Made by a program: the position numbers and the translations under genes. 26,134 nucleotides of DNA from a virus: IMG/VR virus record IMGVR_UViG_3300027861_000176, positions 1 through 26,134 of that record; one strand, written 5' to 3'. How positions within the stretch are numbered: the first letter of the stretch is position 1; every line of letters begins with the position of its first letter. Below are positions 14,302-23,057 of the stretch, one piece after another. The notes under the pieces are model-generated. The model searched no databases and was not told the DNA's origin. It saw only the letters and a program-made list of their open reading frames with translations.

Positions 14302-17300
14302 ATGGCAAATTTAACAAGGAATTTTACCCAAGGTAAGATGAACAAGATGGTCGATGAACGACTGATCCCTGATGGTCAGTACGTTGACGCATTGAATGTT
14401 CGTATGGGTTCTACCGAGGGAGCAGATATAGGTGTTATTGAAAACTCAAAGGGGAATGAGGTTCTCACTGCTATAGGGGTAGACGGCACAAAGATATCTC
14501 CTGACGCAAAGTGTATAGGCGCATTTGAAGACGGAGCATTAGAGACCATCTATTGGATGATTCACGACCCAAACTTTATTGACAGTAACACTGGGAAGTT
14601 AGACCTTATAGTTTCTTTTAATACCAACAGCAGTACAGTAACGTATCACGTTATTAGTAAGGATGATGGAGGAGGTGTGAATACCACGCTAAACTTCAAC
14701 GAGCAGTATTTATTTACAGGCGTAAACAAGGTTGAGGACTTGTTGTTTTTTACAGATGACTACAATCCACCGAGAAGAATTAACGTAAAAAAGAATTACC
14801 CTAACCCTAACGTAAGTGGTATTGATGGATTTGATTATAAGGACATCCTTGTAATTAAGCAACCACCATTGGCTGCACCGGGACTTGAGATGCAAAAGAC
14901 AAGCACCGAGGAGACGTTCTTAGACGAGAGGTTTATTTGCTTCGGTTATAGATACCGATACGAGGACGAGCAGTACTCAGCTACATCACAGTTTACTGAC
15001 CCTGCATTTACGCCTGACACCTTTGGGTTGTCAACTGAAAGCTACTTAAACGAGGGTGTAACTAATATATACAACACAGCGTTGGTTACATTCAACACGG
15101 GTGGACCATTGGTTGTTGGTATTGACTTATTATTTAAAGAGGCTAACAGCCCTGTAATAAAAATAATTGAGAAGCTTAACAAGACTAAGCAGGGATACGC
15201 AGACTATCAAGACGTAACATATACATTTACAAACAGTAAGATATTTACTATACTACCTGAAGCTGAGATACTTAGGCTGTATGACAACGTTCCATTACTA
15301 TCAAAGGCTCAGACTACAATAGGCAACAGGCTTATGTACGGAAACTATGTAGAGGGGTATGACTTGATTGACAAGAACAATAGCCCTGTTAGGTTTGACT
15401 TTGTTGCTAGTGGATTAGAGGAAGCATTTGATATAGGCTCTGTAGGTTCAGTAAACGTATCTACAGACTATCTTATAGGTGGCGCACAAACTATAGCAGG
15501 TTCAGCAGCACAGTATGACTTCTCAGATTTCGATTTAGTTAAGGGTTCATCAATAACAATTGAAATAACTTTTGACCATAATAGTTTTTCTGGACCCGCT
15601 ACTCCTACAGAGACAAACGTTCAGTTGGTTTTTCAGTATACATTCAACCTTGTTGAAGATTACGCTAGTGTTTATGACTGGGCGCAGAGTGCAATCACCA
15701 CTGCTCAGGTGGGTACTTCATTACCTGGTGGTAACATTGAGCCTATAGCTACTAGAGACCAAGGAACTACAATGACAGATTTATTTAATCAGTTATTCAA
15801 AAATGACTTAGACAATACATACTTTATTTATCAGAGTGGTATAACTGCAATAGAGCAAGCGATTATACTAGAGTCTACAGTTGGTTCAGATGAGGTTACA
15901 TTTAGATTCCCTGCGGTTCAATACGCAGACGATGTAAATACTCCTACTGTAATTGTTACAGAATACTTTGATATTGCAAGTGGTGCTGCTGATTACAGCA
16001 AGCTAAGTTCAGGTCAAAGCCTTCATAGCAATAGAGGCTATGAGATAGGTATTATATATATGGATGAGTTCAACAGGTCTACAACAGCTTTGGTTAGTCA
16101 GTACAATACCGTTCAATTTCCTTGTGGAGCATCAGACACAGCCAATAGTATAATTGTAAACATACCAACTACTCAAGTTGCTCCTAAGTGGGCAAAGAAC
16201 TACAAATATGCAATCAAGCCTGACAGAGAGTCTTACGAAACGATATATAGTAGTATATTCTTTACCGACCCAATAGATAATAATACTTACTTCTTGTTGG
16301 AAGGAGAGAACTCTCAGAAAGTAACTAACGGACAAAGGCTAATAGTTAAAAGAGATGTACTTGGTGCTACCTCAAGTTGTGACTACGCTACTGTATTAGA
16401 GAAGGCATCTAAGAGTTCAGACTTCATAGCAATACCATCGCCTAGCGATCCTACTGTAAACTTAAATATACCTTCAGGGGTGTATATGAAAATGAAAGCA
16501 AATTCTTTTTCTGTTGAAGGTTCTGAGAATTCAATTATAGATTATGGTTCTAAATCAGATACATCTGAATATTCAGGAATTGCTCCCGTTTTGTCTTATC
16601 CTTTGTATATATATGGTGTACCAGACCCAACAATACCTGGTTCAACTGTTACTGAGTATAGCATTCCTGCAAGTTCAAGAATAGTTATTAGCTATGAGGT
16701 TGTTCGTGAAGGAGGTATTGGTTGTGGCGAAAGAATATATAATTTTAATAAGACATTGGTTTCACCTGTAGATTATAATAATTTTAGAGACTGGTTCTTA
16801 GGTGAAAATGTAATTGCTACATTAAACACAGGGAATAGTAGTTCTGCTACAAACCCTCCCTTTACAGTTCAGTATGCCTCTGGTTTTCAAACTCCACTAA
16901 CGATACCAACAGACGAAGACATCTTGTACATTGGTTTTGAAGGAACTGTCGCTCAACCCGGATTAAACCTTTTAGCTACAGGTACACTTGCTTGTGGTGG
17001 ATCTAAGAAGAGAAGGTCAAAGGTGTCTTGGACTATGACTGTTTTTAGAGCAGAAGATACAATCGTATTTGAGAGTGAACCTCTTGATGCAGCACCAGAC
17101 ATTTGGTATGAAAGTTCTAAGACATTTGGGTTAGTTACTTCTGACGATATATGTAATGTGTCAGTACTAAACCAAGACCCTAACGACTTGGTCTATGACT
17201 ACACAGATATAAATGGTTTACCACAACAGATAACGGTTCCTAGTAACCCTGCTCCGAGTGGTCCTCCAGTAACATTTGTTGCTGTTTGTAGTAGTGTAGT

Positions 17301-18876
17301 AAGAAGTGCAGCTACACCACCAACGAATCCTGCGAATGTAACTCTTACTTCTACGTCAATACCTTCAGGTACACATTTAGGAGACATACAGAATCAGATA
17401 CTATCAACGGGACAGCCTGCGATTTGTGATACAGGGTTCTTTAACTGTTACTCCTTTGGTAATGGTGTTGAAAGCTATAAGATTAGAGATAGTATATTAG
17501 GCAAGGACTTCAACCTTGGGAATAGAGTTACGTCTACACAGGCTCAAGACTACAGAAGAGTTAGAAGATTTGCTGACATTACCTATAGCGGTGTATACAG
17601 CGATGAGTCGAACGTAAACAAACTAAATGAGTTCAATGGAGGTCTGTTGAATTTTAAGCCGTTAGAGGAGTCCTTTGGTCCTATACAGATACTACACGGA
17701 AGAGAGAAGGATGTACTTACACTACAAGAAGATAAGATATCATACGTACTCACAGGTGCGAATATACTATCAGATGCAGGTGCAGGTAACCTATTGCTGT
17801 CAGTACCTGAAGTTTTAGGCAATCAGATAGCAAGAATTGAAGAGTTTGGTATAAGCCATAACCCTGAAAGCTTCTCGTCTTATGGTGACGATAGATACTT
17901 TACAGATGCAAAGAGGGGTGTTGTATTAAAGTTAAGTGGAGCATCTTACAGTTCAGATAGTTTAGAAGTGATATCCACTTTGGGTATGCGTACTTGGTTT
18001 AGAGACTTGTTCTTAGTACAATTTGAAACACAGAAGCTAGGTGGGTTCGATCCTTATATGAACGAGTATGTACTATCATCAAACCAAGACTTAGTACCAA
18101 TGCCAAAGGCTTGTATAAACTGTGGTATATCTATGGAACTTACAATTTCATCTACAGATATATTTGATGAGTGCTTTGAGATGGGAAGTGGAGTTGGTGA
18201 CGTTGACATAACTTGGACTGTAGGTAGGATAACAGGTACGTTTGATTTGGACATCACTTACAACGGTGTAACTACAAGCCTTACCAATCAAACTGCAAGT
18301 GGTTCGCAAACAATAAATAAAAATGTTATAAACGCCACTGAGATAAACGTTACAATAACACCAACTGATATAGTTGAAATTACATTGGAGGTTGAGTGTC
18401 CTGATGCTAAGGAGATAACTGTAATTGAAGTTATTGCCACAAGTGCAGATGACGCAACTCTTACATTCCATAGCGAGTACAGATATCAGGATGGCACTTT
18501 TATTTCACCGCTTACATCAAGCCCTGTTCAGTTTGCTACAGGAACAACAGACCCTGTAGTTACTAGGTACAATTCGTTAACTGGTATTCAGGGTCAAGGC
18601 TCTGTTCCTCCAGATGGCTCTAATGTAGTGTTGGCATTTAACAAGTTTCAGTCAGATACTGCTAATTTTGATAATGCAAACAATTCATTTAGATACTTGA
18701 GAACAGCAACAAACTATCCGAATACTGCAAGTTCGGTTAGTGATTTGATTGATGCTTCGACTGGAATAACACCAAACTTATCGGGTCAACCAAACTATAT
18801 CAAAGCAACATTCACTATGCCTCCGGGTAACGATGGTGACTACCTGTACTTGATATGGGATTTGAGAAATCCATAA
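14302..18876 (+). CDS. Giant tail 'stabilization/muzzle' protein (1524 aa)
   Basis: The largest complete gene in the window. The N-terminus (NFTQGKMNKMVDERLIPDGQ, YVDALNVRMGSTEGADIGVI) is the signature of the phage stabilization protein family, recalled as the tail muzzle protein in crAss-like virions. The body is beta-rich with several recognisable blocks: CGASDTANS and IPTTQVAPKWAKNYKYAIKP from ~608, a Cys-containing beta region, then DAGAGNLLLSVPEVLGNQIA and GDDRYFTDAKRGVVLKLSG at ~1155-1215. After ~1270 a Cys-rich Ig-like or jelly-roll portion ends in DYLYLIWDLRNP. The family resembles beta-propeller tail-closure proteins such as P22 gp10. It starts 1 nt after the ring-protein stop. Its usual C-terminal part seems to be the next, separate gene. 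Confidence 0.82.
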   Translation: MANLTRNFTQGKMNKMVDERLIPDGQYVDALNVRMGSTEGADIGVIENSKGNEVLTAIGVDGTKISPDAKCIGAFEDGALETIYWMIHDPNFIDSNTGKLDLIVSFNTNSSTVTYHVISKDDGGGVNTTLNFNEQYLFTGVNKVEDLLFFTDDYNPPRRINVKKNYPNPNVSGIDGFDYKDILVIKQPPLAAPGLEMQKTSTEETFLDERFICFGYRYRYEDEQYSATSQFTDPAFTPDTFGLSTESYLNEGVTNIYNTALVTFNTGGPLVVGIDLLFKEANSPVIKIIEKLNKTKQGYADYQDVTYTFTNSKIFTILPEAEILRLYDNVPLLSKAQTTIGNRLMYGNYVEGYDLIDKNNSPVRFDFVASGLEEAFDIGSVGSVNVSTDYLIGGAQTIAGSAAQYDFSDFDLVKGSSITIEITFDHNSFSGPATPTETNVQLVFQYTFNLVEDYASVYDWAQSAITTAQVGTSLPGGNIEPIATRDQGTTMTDLFNQLFKNDLDNTYFIYQSGITAIEQAIILESTVGSDEVTFRFPAVQYADDVNTPTVIVTEYFDIASGAADYSKLSSGQSLHSNRGYEIGIIYMDEFNRSTTALVSQYNTVQFPCGASDTANSIIVNIPTTQVAPKWAKNYKYAIKPDRESYETIYSSIFFTDPIDNNTYFLLEGENSQKVTNGQRLIVKRDVLGATSSCDYATVLEKASKSSDFIAIPSPSDPTVNLNIPSGVYMKMKANSFSVEGSENSIIDYGSKSDTSEYSGIAPVLSYPLYIYGVPDPTIPGSTVTEYSIPASSRIVISYEVVREGGIGCGERIYNFNKTLVSPVDYNNFRDWFLGENVIATLNTGNSSSATNPPFTVQYASGFQTPLTIPTDEDILYIGFEGTVAQPGLNLLATGTLACGGSKKRRSKVSWTMTVFRAEDTIVFESEPLDAAPDIWYESSKTFGLVTSDDICNVSVLNQDPNDLVYDYTDINGLPQQITVPSNPAPSGPPVTFVAVCSSVVRSAATPPTNPANVTLTSTSIPSGTHLGDIQNQILSTGQPAICDTGFFNCYSFGNGVESYKIRDSILGKDFNLGNRVTSTQAQDYRRVRRFADITYSGVYSDESNVNKLNEFNGGLLNFKPLEESFGPIQILHGREKDVLTLQEDKISYVLTGANILSDAGAGNLLLSVPEVLGNQIARIEEFGISHNPESFSSYGDDRYFTDAKRGVVLKLSGASYSSDSLEVISTLGMRTWFRDLFLVQFETQKLGGFDPYMNEYVLSSNQDLVPMPKACINCGISMELTISSTDIFDECFEMGSGVGDVDITWTVGRITGTFDLDITYNGVTTSLTNQTASGSQTINKNVINATEINVTITPTDIVEITLEVECPDAKEITVIEVIATSADDATLTFHSEYRYQDGTFISPLTSSPVQFATGTTDPVVTRYNSLTGIQGQGSVPPDGSNVVLAFNKFQSDTANFDNANNSFRYLRTATNYPNTASSVSDLIDASTGITPNLSGQPNYIKATFTMPPGNDGDYLYLIWDLRNP

Positions 18877-18889
18877 ATAAAAATAATAT

Positions 18890-19693
18890 ATGAGCCAAGT
18901 AGATAAAAATACAGAATACACACTAACATATGATTCGGGAGTTAAGGGATTCCCTTCGTTCTATTCTTACGTTCCAGACTTTATGATAGGTATGAACAAC
19001 TACTTTTATACCTTCAAGTCAGGAAATCTTTACAGACACAATACGAACGATGTAAGAAATAACTTCTATGGCGATAACTACCCTTCAGTTTTGAAGTCTG
19101 TATTTAACGCTCAACCACTTGAGAATAAGTTATTTAAGACCATCAACTTAGAGGGTGATGACGCTTGGTCAGCTACTTTGACTAGCGATCAGCAGGACTC
19201 AGGGTTCGTTGATTCAACTTGGTTTGAAAAGAAGGAGGGTGCTTTCTTTGCGTTTGTTAGAAACTCAGGGGATGTACCTGCAGGCGTAGATGAGTATGCC
19301 CTTAGGTCACTGAATGGTTTAGGTACAAGTTCAGCTATAGGTGTTGTGGGTGGTGTAACTACTGTAGACTTTCCAACTACCCTGTACATAGGGAATATAA
19401 TTAGTGTTGGTGATATGGTTTACTTTGGCAATCCTAATCCATTATTATTGGGTCAGGTAACAGAGGTCAATCAGAACTTGCCTGCAGGGATAAACAACAT
19501 AGTTGTAGACAATACCATAACGGGGGCGCAGCCTGCACCTACTCAAACTGAGTATATGCTGTATATAAAGAACGCTGTATCAGAGTCTCACGGTATACTT
19601 GGACACTATGGTGTATTCACATTGACAAACAACAACACTGAGAAGGTAGAATTATTTGCCGCAGAGAGCGAAGTAATGAAATCTTTTCCTTAA
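18890..19693 (+). CDS. C-terminal continuation of the muzzle/stabilization family as a separate protein (267 aa)
   Basis: A 267-residue protein with its own A/T-rich ribosome-binding region (ataaaaataatatatg), 13 nt behind the giant gene. The blocks FPSFYSYVPDFMIGMNNYFY, FKSGNLYRHN, ENKLFKTINLEGDDAWS and FEKKEGAFFAFVRN, with the end HGILGHYGVFTLTNNNTEKV...MKSFP, are ones I recall from the C-terminal part of stabilization/muzzle proteins. A small beta module (~160-230: ISVGDMVYFG ... EYMLYIKNAV) is inserted between AFVRN and ESHGILG. The likely role is a tail-tip or tail-closure subunit assembling with the 1524-residue protein. Separate translation is inferred from in-frame stop and start, and would be wrong if a sequencing error split the gene. 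Confidence 0.7.
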   Translation: MSQVDKNTEYTLTYDSGVKGFPSFYSYVPDFMIGMNNYFYTFKSGNLYRHNTNDVRNNFYGDNYPSVLKSVFNAQPLENKLFKTINLEGDDAWSATLTSDQQDSGFVDSTWFEKKEGAFFAFVRNSGDVPAGVDEYALRSLNGLGTSSAIGVVGGVTTVDFPTTLYIGNIISVGDMVYFGNPNPLLLGQVTEVNQNLPAGINNIVVDNTITGAQPAPTQTEYMLYIKNAVSESHGILGHYGVFTLTNNNTEKVELFAAESEVMKSFP

Positions 19694-19699
19694 ATTTAT

Positions 19700-19707
19700 T
19701 ATCTTTG
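19700..19707 (+). promoter_or_regulatory. Bacteroidota-type -7 box (TATCTTTG) just before the GNAT gene
   Basis: TATCTTTG lies only 7 nt before ATG 19715, and its context attatctttgt is identical to that at 12398-12408. A start point a few nt downstream would give a leaderless or nearly leaderless transcript. No -33 TTG is evident. Confidence 0.5.
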
Positions 19708-19714
19708 TTGTTAA

Positions 19715-20125
19715 ATGATATTTGATATAAGACCACTGACCGAGGAAGACTACGAAACTCACTTAACGAAGTGGTGGAGTGATTGGGGATGGACAGCACC
19801 TGTAAAAGATTTTTTACCTGACAATGGTAAGGGTGGTATAATTGTTTTGGATGATGGTGAGCCTGTTTGTGCAGGATACTTATACATAACAAACTCTAAG
19901 GTTTCTTGGGTTGATTTTATTATATCAAATAAAGAATACAGAAAAAAACCACATAGAGGAAATGCTATTGGGTTATTAATAGAAACATTAACAAACTTGG
20001 CAAAGAAAAACGGTTCTAAGTTTTGTTACGCTCTAATAAAACATAAGAGTTTACAAGAGACGTATGAAAAATTAGGATATACACAAGGAGATTCTTATAC
20101 AAGTGAAATGATAAAAGCTTTATAA
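19715..20125 (+). CDS. GNAT-family N-acetyltransferase (136 aa)
   Basis: A 136-residue alpha/beta protein. The GNAT pattern runs as IRPLTEEDYE (strand 1 and helix 1), GIIVLDDGEPVCAGYLYIT (strands 2-4), then WVDFIISNKEYRKKPHRGNA followed by IGLLIETLTNLAKKNG. That last block is motif A, the acetyl-CoA pyrophosphate loop, in a slightly degenerate form of (Q/R)xxGx(G/A). The end, CYALIKHKSLQETYEKLGYT, is the typical motif B 'N/K..S...YEKLGF' segment. It would transfer an acetyl group to an amine; the substrate is unknown. It sits among tail and internal virion genes, with one nt to the next gene, so it is co-expressed late. Modification of a virion or host protein is possible but unproven. Confidence 0.8.
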   Translation: MIFDIRPLTEEDYETHLTKWWSDWGWTAPVKDFLPDNGKGGIIVLDDGEPVCAGYLYITNSKVSWVDFIISNKEYRKKPHRGNAIGLLIETLTNLAKKNGSKFCYALIKHKSLQETYEKLGYTQGDSYTSEMIKAL

Positions 20126-20126
20126 T

Positions 20127-21086
20127 ATGGGAGCAATGACAACAATAGCAGCGGTAGGAGGTTTAGCTTCAACGGCTGTATCTACTGGAATTTCTTTTAC
20201 TCAGGCGGCAAAGCAGAGAAAGCTAATGGAGCAAGCGGAGAGAGACGCTGACAAGGCAATGGCTGAGGCACGAGGCAAACTTGAGATTAACTATGCCGAG
20301 CAAATGGCAATCAAGAAGGAAGCATACGACTTGGAAAGAGAAGCTATGTTGGTTCAGGGTGCTATGGCTACACAGGCAGGAGTTGAGAGTGAAAGAGGAG
20401 CAGCAGCAACAGCAGGAAGAATTTACGCAGGACAACAGGCAGGACAAGCACAGATAAGAAGTGCAATGGCTGACGAGATGACAAACATCGAGGCGGCAAT
20501 ACTTGAGGAAGAATCAAGGCTTAGAGACTTGGGTGTAGGATTGGACTTAGAAGAGGTAGCAGGTGAGCAGTTAAAAGCAGCACAGGCACAAGAAGCGATG
20601 CAAGCAGCTAAGGCTCAAGGTATTCAAGGTGTTACTAATTTAGTAGGTCAAGGAATAAGTATGGTTCCTCTATACCAACAAGACTTAGCGGCACAGCAAG
20701 CAGCGTTTGGAGAAGCAGCTAGACAAGGTGCTTTCGGAGATAAGACTGTAAACTATGCAGGAGCAGAGAGAAGTCTTTCAGATATTCCTTTTGAGATGAT
20801 GAGCAGAGGTCAGTTCAGAAGATGGAAGCGAGGCGCAGGTAAACCCGCATTACTCGGATTACAAAACAATCCTGTATACACGGATATATATAAGGGGTAT
20901 ATGCAAGGAACTATGCTTCCTAATCCGGCAGGTACAGCAGCGGCAACATCGCCACAAGTTAACACTCCAATGCAAGCTATATCTAATTCTATGCCTTCCA
21001 CTCAAAGCGGATTGATTTCTCCTATGGGTGAGTACAATCCTTATTCATTTGATCCTTATAACCTAACAGGTAACTTAATAAAGTAA
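20127..21086 (+). CDS. Helical internal virion / ejection-type protein (319 aa)
   Basis: A 319-residue Ala/Gln/Glu-rich protein. The N-terminal ~25 residues (MTTIAAVGGLASTAVSTGIS) are small and hydrophobic, like a membrane-interacting helix. Residues ~28-165 are long amphipathic helix (KQRKLMEQAERDADKAMAEA, QAQIRSAMADEMTNIEAAIL). The C-terminal third is Pro/Gly/Asn-rich and probably unstructured. This architecture resembles T7 gp14-like internal core proteins that are ejected ahead of the DNA and help form a channel. An alternative in-frame ATG lies at 20136 (MTTIA...). The role is inferred from composition and position, as sequence identity in this class is low. Confidence 0.6.
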   Translation: MGAMTTIAAVGGLASTAVSTGISFTQAAKQRKLMEQAERDADKAMAEARGKLEINYAEQMAIKKEAYDLEREAMLVQGAMATQAGVESERGAAATAGRIYAGQQAGQAQIRSAMADEMTNIEAAILEEESRLRDLGVGLDLEEVAGEQLKAAQAQEAMQAAKAQGIQGVTNLVGQGISMVPLYQQDLAAQQAAFGEAARQGAFGDKTVNYAGAERSLSDIPFEMMSRGQFRRWKRGAGKPALLGLQNNPVYTDIYKGYMQGTMLPNPAGTAAATSPQVNTPMQAISNSMPSTQSGLISPMGEYNPYSFDPYNLTGNLIK

Positions 21087-21089
21087 ATA

Positions 21090-23045
21090 ATGGCAACAGC
21101 ATATAAGTACGTAGAAAGAGAGGCTGAGAATCAAATCAATTGGGCAGAGGTTGGAAGCAACTTCAGCAATATGTTGAACGAAGAGGCTAGGGTCCGTGAA
21201 GAAAAGAAAGCAGCCATAGATGATGCTACAAGAGAGTTTCAGAAGGTAGTAGCCAATGTGCCTGTGGGTGAGAACGGTGAACTCAACAAGGCGGCATTAG
21301 CATTCGCTGATGACCTTCAGCAGCAGATGCTGATGCAAGAGACACTACTTAAGTCAGGTCAGCTTAAGCCTTCTCAGTATACACTTATGAGACAAAACTT
21401 AGTTGACGGAACGGATATAGGTTTTAGTTTATACCAAGAGTACAATGAGGAGTTCTCTAAGAAGATGGCTTTGAATACCGATAATATTCCTTACGGAGAG
21501 CGTTTATCTAAGGTTACTCTTGAGATGATGGAAAACGTTGAGGGATTCTCAAACTTCAAGGGAGCAAGACTTGTGATTGACTCAGCAACAGGAAACGTAG
21601 CTGCTGCAAAGATGATTAAGGACCCGAACAATCCAGACGGACCACTTATACCAGATTCAAATCCTGCAAACTTAATGTCTGTATCAAACTTAAGAAACAG
21701 AATTAGAACAACAGTAACAAACTTTGACGTTGTACGTGCTGCTGAAAATTGGACTAAGAATTTAAAGCCTGATGTTAGAGAGGCTATTACATCTATGGGT
21801 ACAGGATATAAAGCAGGTACTATTGAAAAGATATCAACGTATGTACGAAAGGCAGGCGGACTAGATGGTCTAACGGATGAGCAGATAGCTAAGAAGGCTG
21901 AGGAGTTAGGCGTTAGTGTTGATGACCTTAAGTCTATTAGTTTATTTGAAGAGGCAAGCGACAAGTGGGCAAAGAGCCAATTACAGGGTGGTACTTACAA
22001 TGGTGCTTCTGTACTTTTGGATTTTAATAAAACCACTATGGACGGTGAGGTATATACCACTACATATAACCCTGACGATTTATTGGATGAGAACGGAAAG
22101 AGAAAGCAGAATATTCTTTTTGCAAAGACAGAGAACGGTAGAGTTGTATACGAATTGACTGAAGAGCAGGAAGCAAATGCAGAGAGAGCGTTAAAGACTC
22201 AGGCTCGTATGATGCTTGAGGAAGAGGAAACTGTTAGAGCGCAAAAATTCAAAACAGCACCATCTGTGGCGGAACAAAGATATTACAAAGGTGAAAGAGG
22301 ATTAAAGAAACAAGGAAAGGCACTTGCTAACACAATTTTAAATGTGTACCAAGGAACTGAGAATCAGGCACAAACATCATTAGACCAATTGGTAGGAGGT
22401 AACGAAAATATAATTGATGCTACTAGAACTAATGAAGGGGTAACGATTATATACAAAGGGAAGGATGGTCAACCCGGTGAAAAACGAACAATTGAATTTG
22501 GTAATAAAACTGCTGAAGAATTTGTTATTTCTATATATGAGGATTTTGGTAGAGGAGATAAGACATTCGATGATCAAACCTTCAAAGATGCAGTGATAGG
22601 AGCAGAGATTAGAGAAGATAAGGGTAAATCAGAACTTGATAGGGATATAAGTTCATTTGTCACTCAAACTGTAAAAGTCGATCCAATTGAAGAAGCTGTA
22701 AATTATATAGATAATTTAACTTACGACAGCAAACCTGATCAGACTGTTGGTGATGTTGTTAATGAAGTGAAGTCATTCGTAAATAAGATTCCTAATTTGG
22801 GAGGAATCCAAGTTGAATATGATGGTTCTGCAGGAGTTAACATTTTAGATGGTGAAACTGTAATAGGAAATTTCTTAACTAATAGTAAAGGTTTAGAACA
22901 AGCAATTGATGCACTTAAAAACTATGCAAAGTCAGATAAGAAATTAACAGAGACCGCTGCGAAAAAAATCAATATTCAAAGCAAAGGAAAAGGTCAAGCA
23001 GCAGGAACAGTTGTGACTGGAGATTCAAATTCTGAATACAATTAA
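21090..23045 (+). CDS. Large helical internal virion protein (651 aa)
   Basis: A 651-residue, charged, mostly helical protein, 3 nt behind the previous stop. N-terminal helices (KYVEREAENQINWAEVGSNF, EEARVREEKKAAIDDATREF) lead into FADDLQQQMLMQETLLKSGQ. A central region (NLVDGTDIGFSLYQEYNEEF, WTKNLKPDVREAITSMG) is followed by a beta-containing part (~310-480, e.g. GVTIIYKGKDGQPGEKRTIE). There are no Walker, lysozyme or protease motifs and no signal peptide. In T7-like and crAss-like phages, consecutive large helical proteins after the tail genes are packaged internal ('cargo' or core) proteins delivered into the host. That is the likely role here, by position only. Confidence 0.6.
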   Translation: MATAYKYVEREAENQINWAEVGSNFSNMLNEEARVREEKKAAIDDATREFQKVVANVPVGENGELNKAALAFADDLQQQMLMQETLLKSGQLKPSQYTLMRQNLVDGTDIGFSLYQEYNEEFSKKMALNTDNIPYGERLSKVTLEMMENVEGFSNFKGARLVIDSATGNVAAAKMIKDPNNPDGPLIPDSNPANLMSVSNLRNRIRTTVTNFDVVRAAENWTKNLKPDVREAITSMGTGYKAGTIEKISTYVRKAGGLDGLTDEQIAKKAEELGVSVDDLKSISLFEEASDKWAKSQLQGGTYNGASVLLDFNKTTMDGEVYTTTYNPDDLLDENGKRKQNILFAKTENGRVVYELTEEQEANAERALKTQARMMLEEEETVRAQKFKTAPSVAEQRYYKGERGLKKQGKALANTILNVYQGTENQAQTSLDQLVGGNENIIDATRTNEGVTIIYKGKDGQPGEKRTIEFGNKTAEEFVISIYEDFGRGDKTFDDQTFKDAVIGAEIREDKGKSELDRDISSFVTQTVKVDPIEEAVNYIDNLTYDSKPDQTVGDVVNEVKSFVNKIPNLGGIQVEYDGSAGVNILDGETVIGNFLTNSKGLEQAIDALKNYAKSDKKLTETAAKKINIQSKGKGQAAGTVVTGDSNSEYN

Positions 23046-23057
23046 AATCAAAAACAT

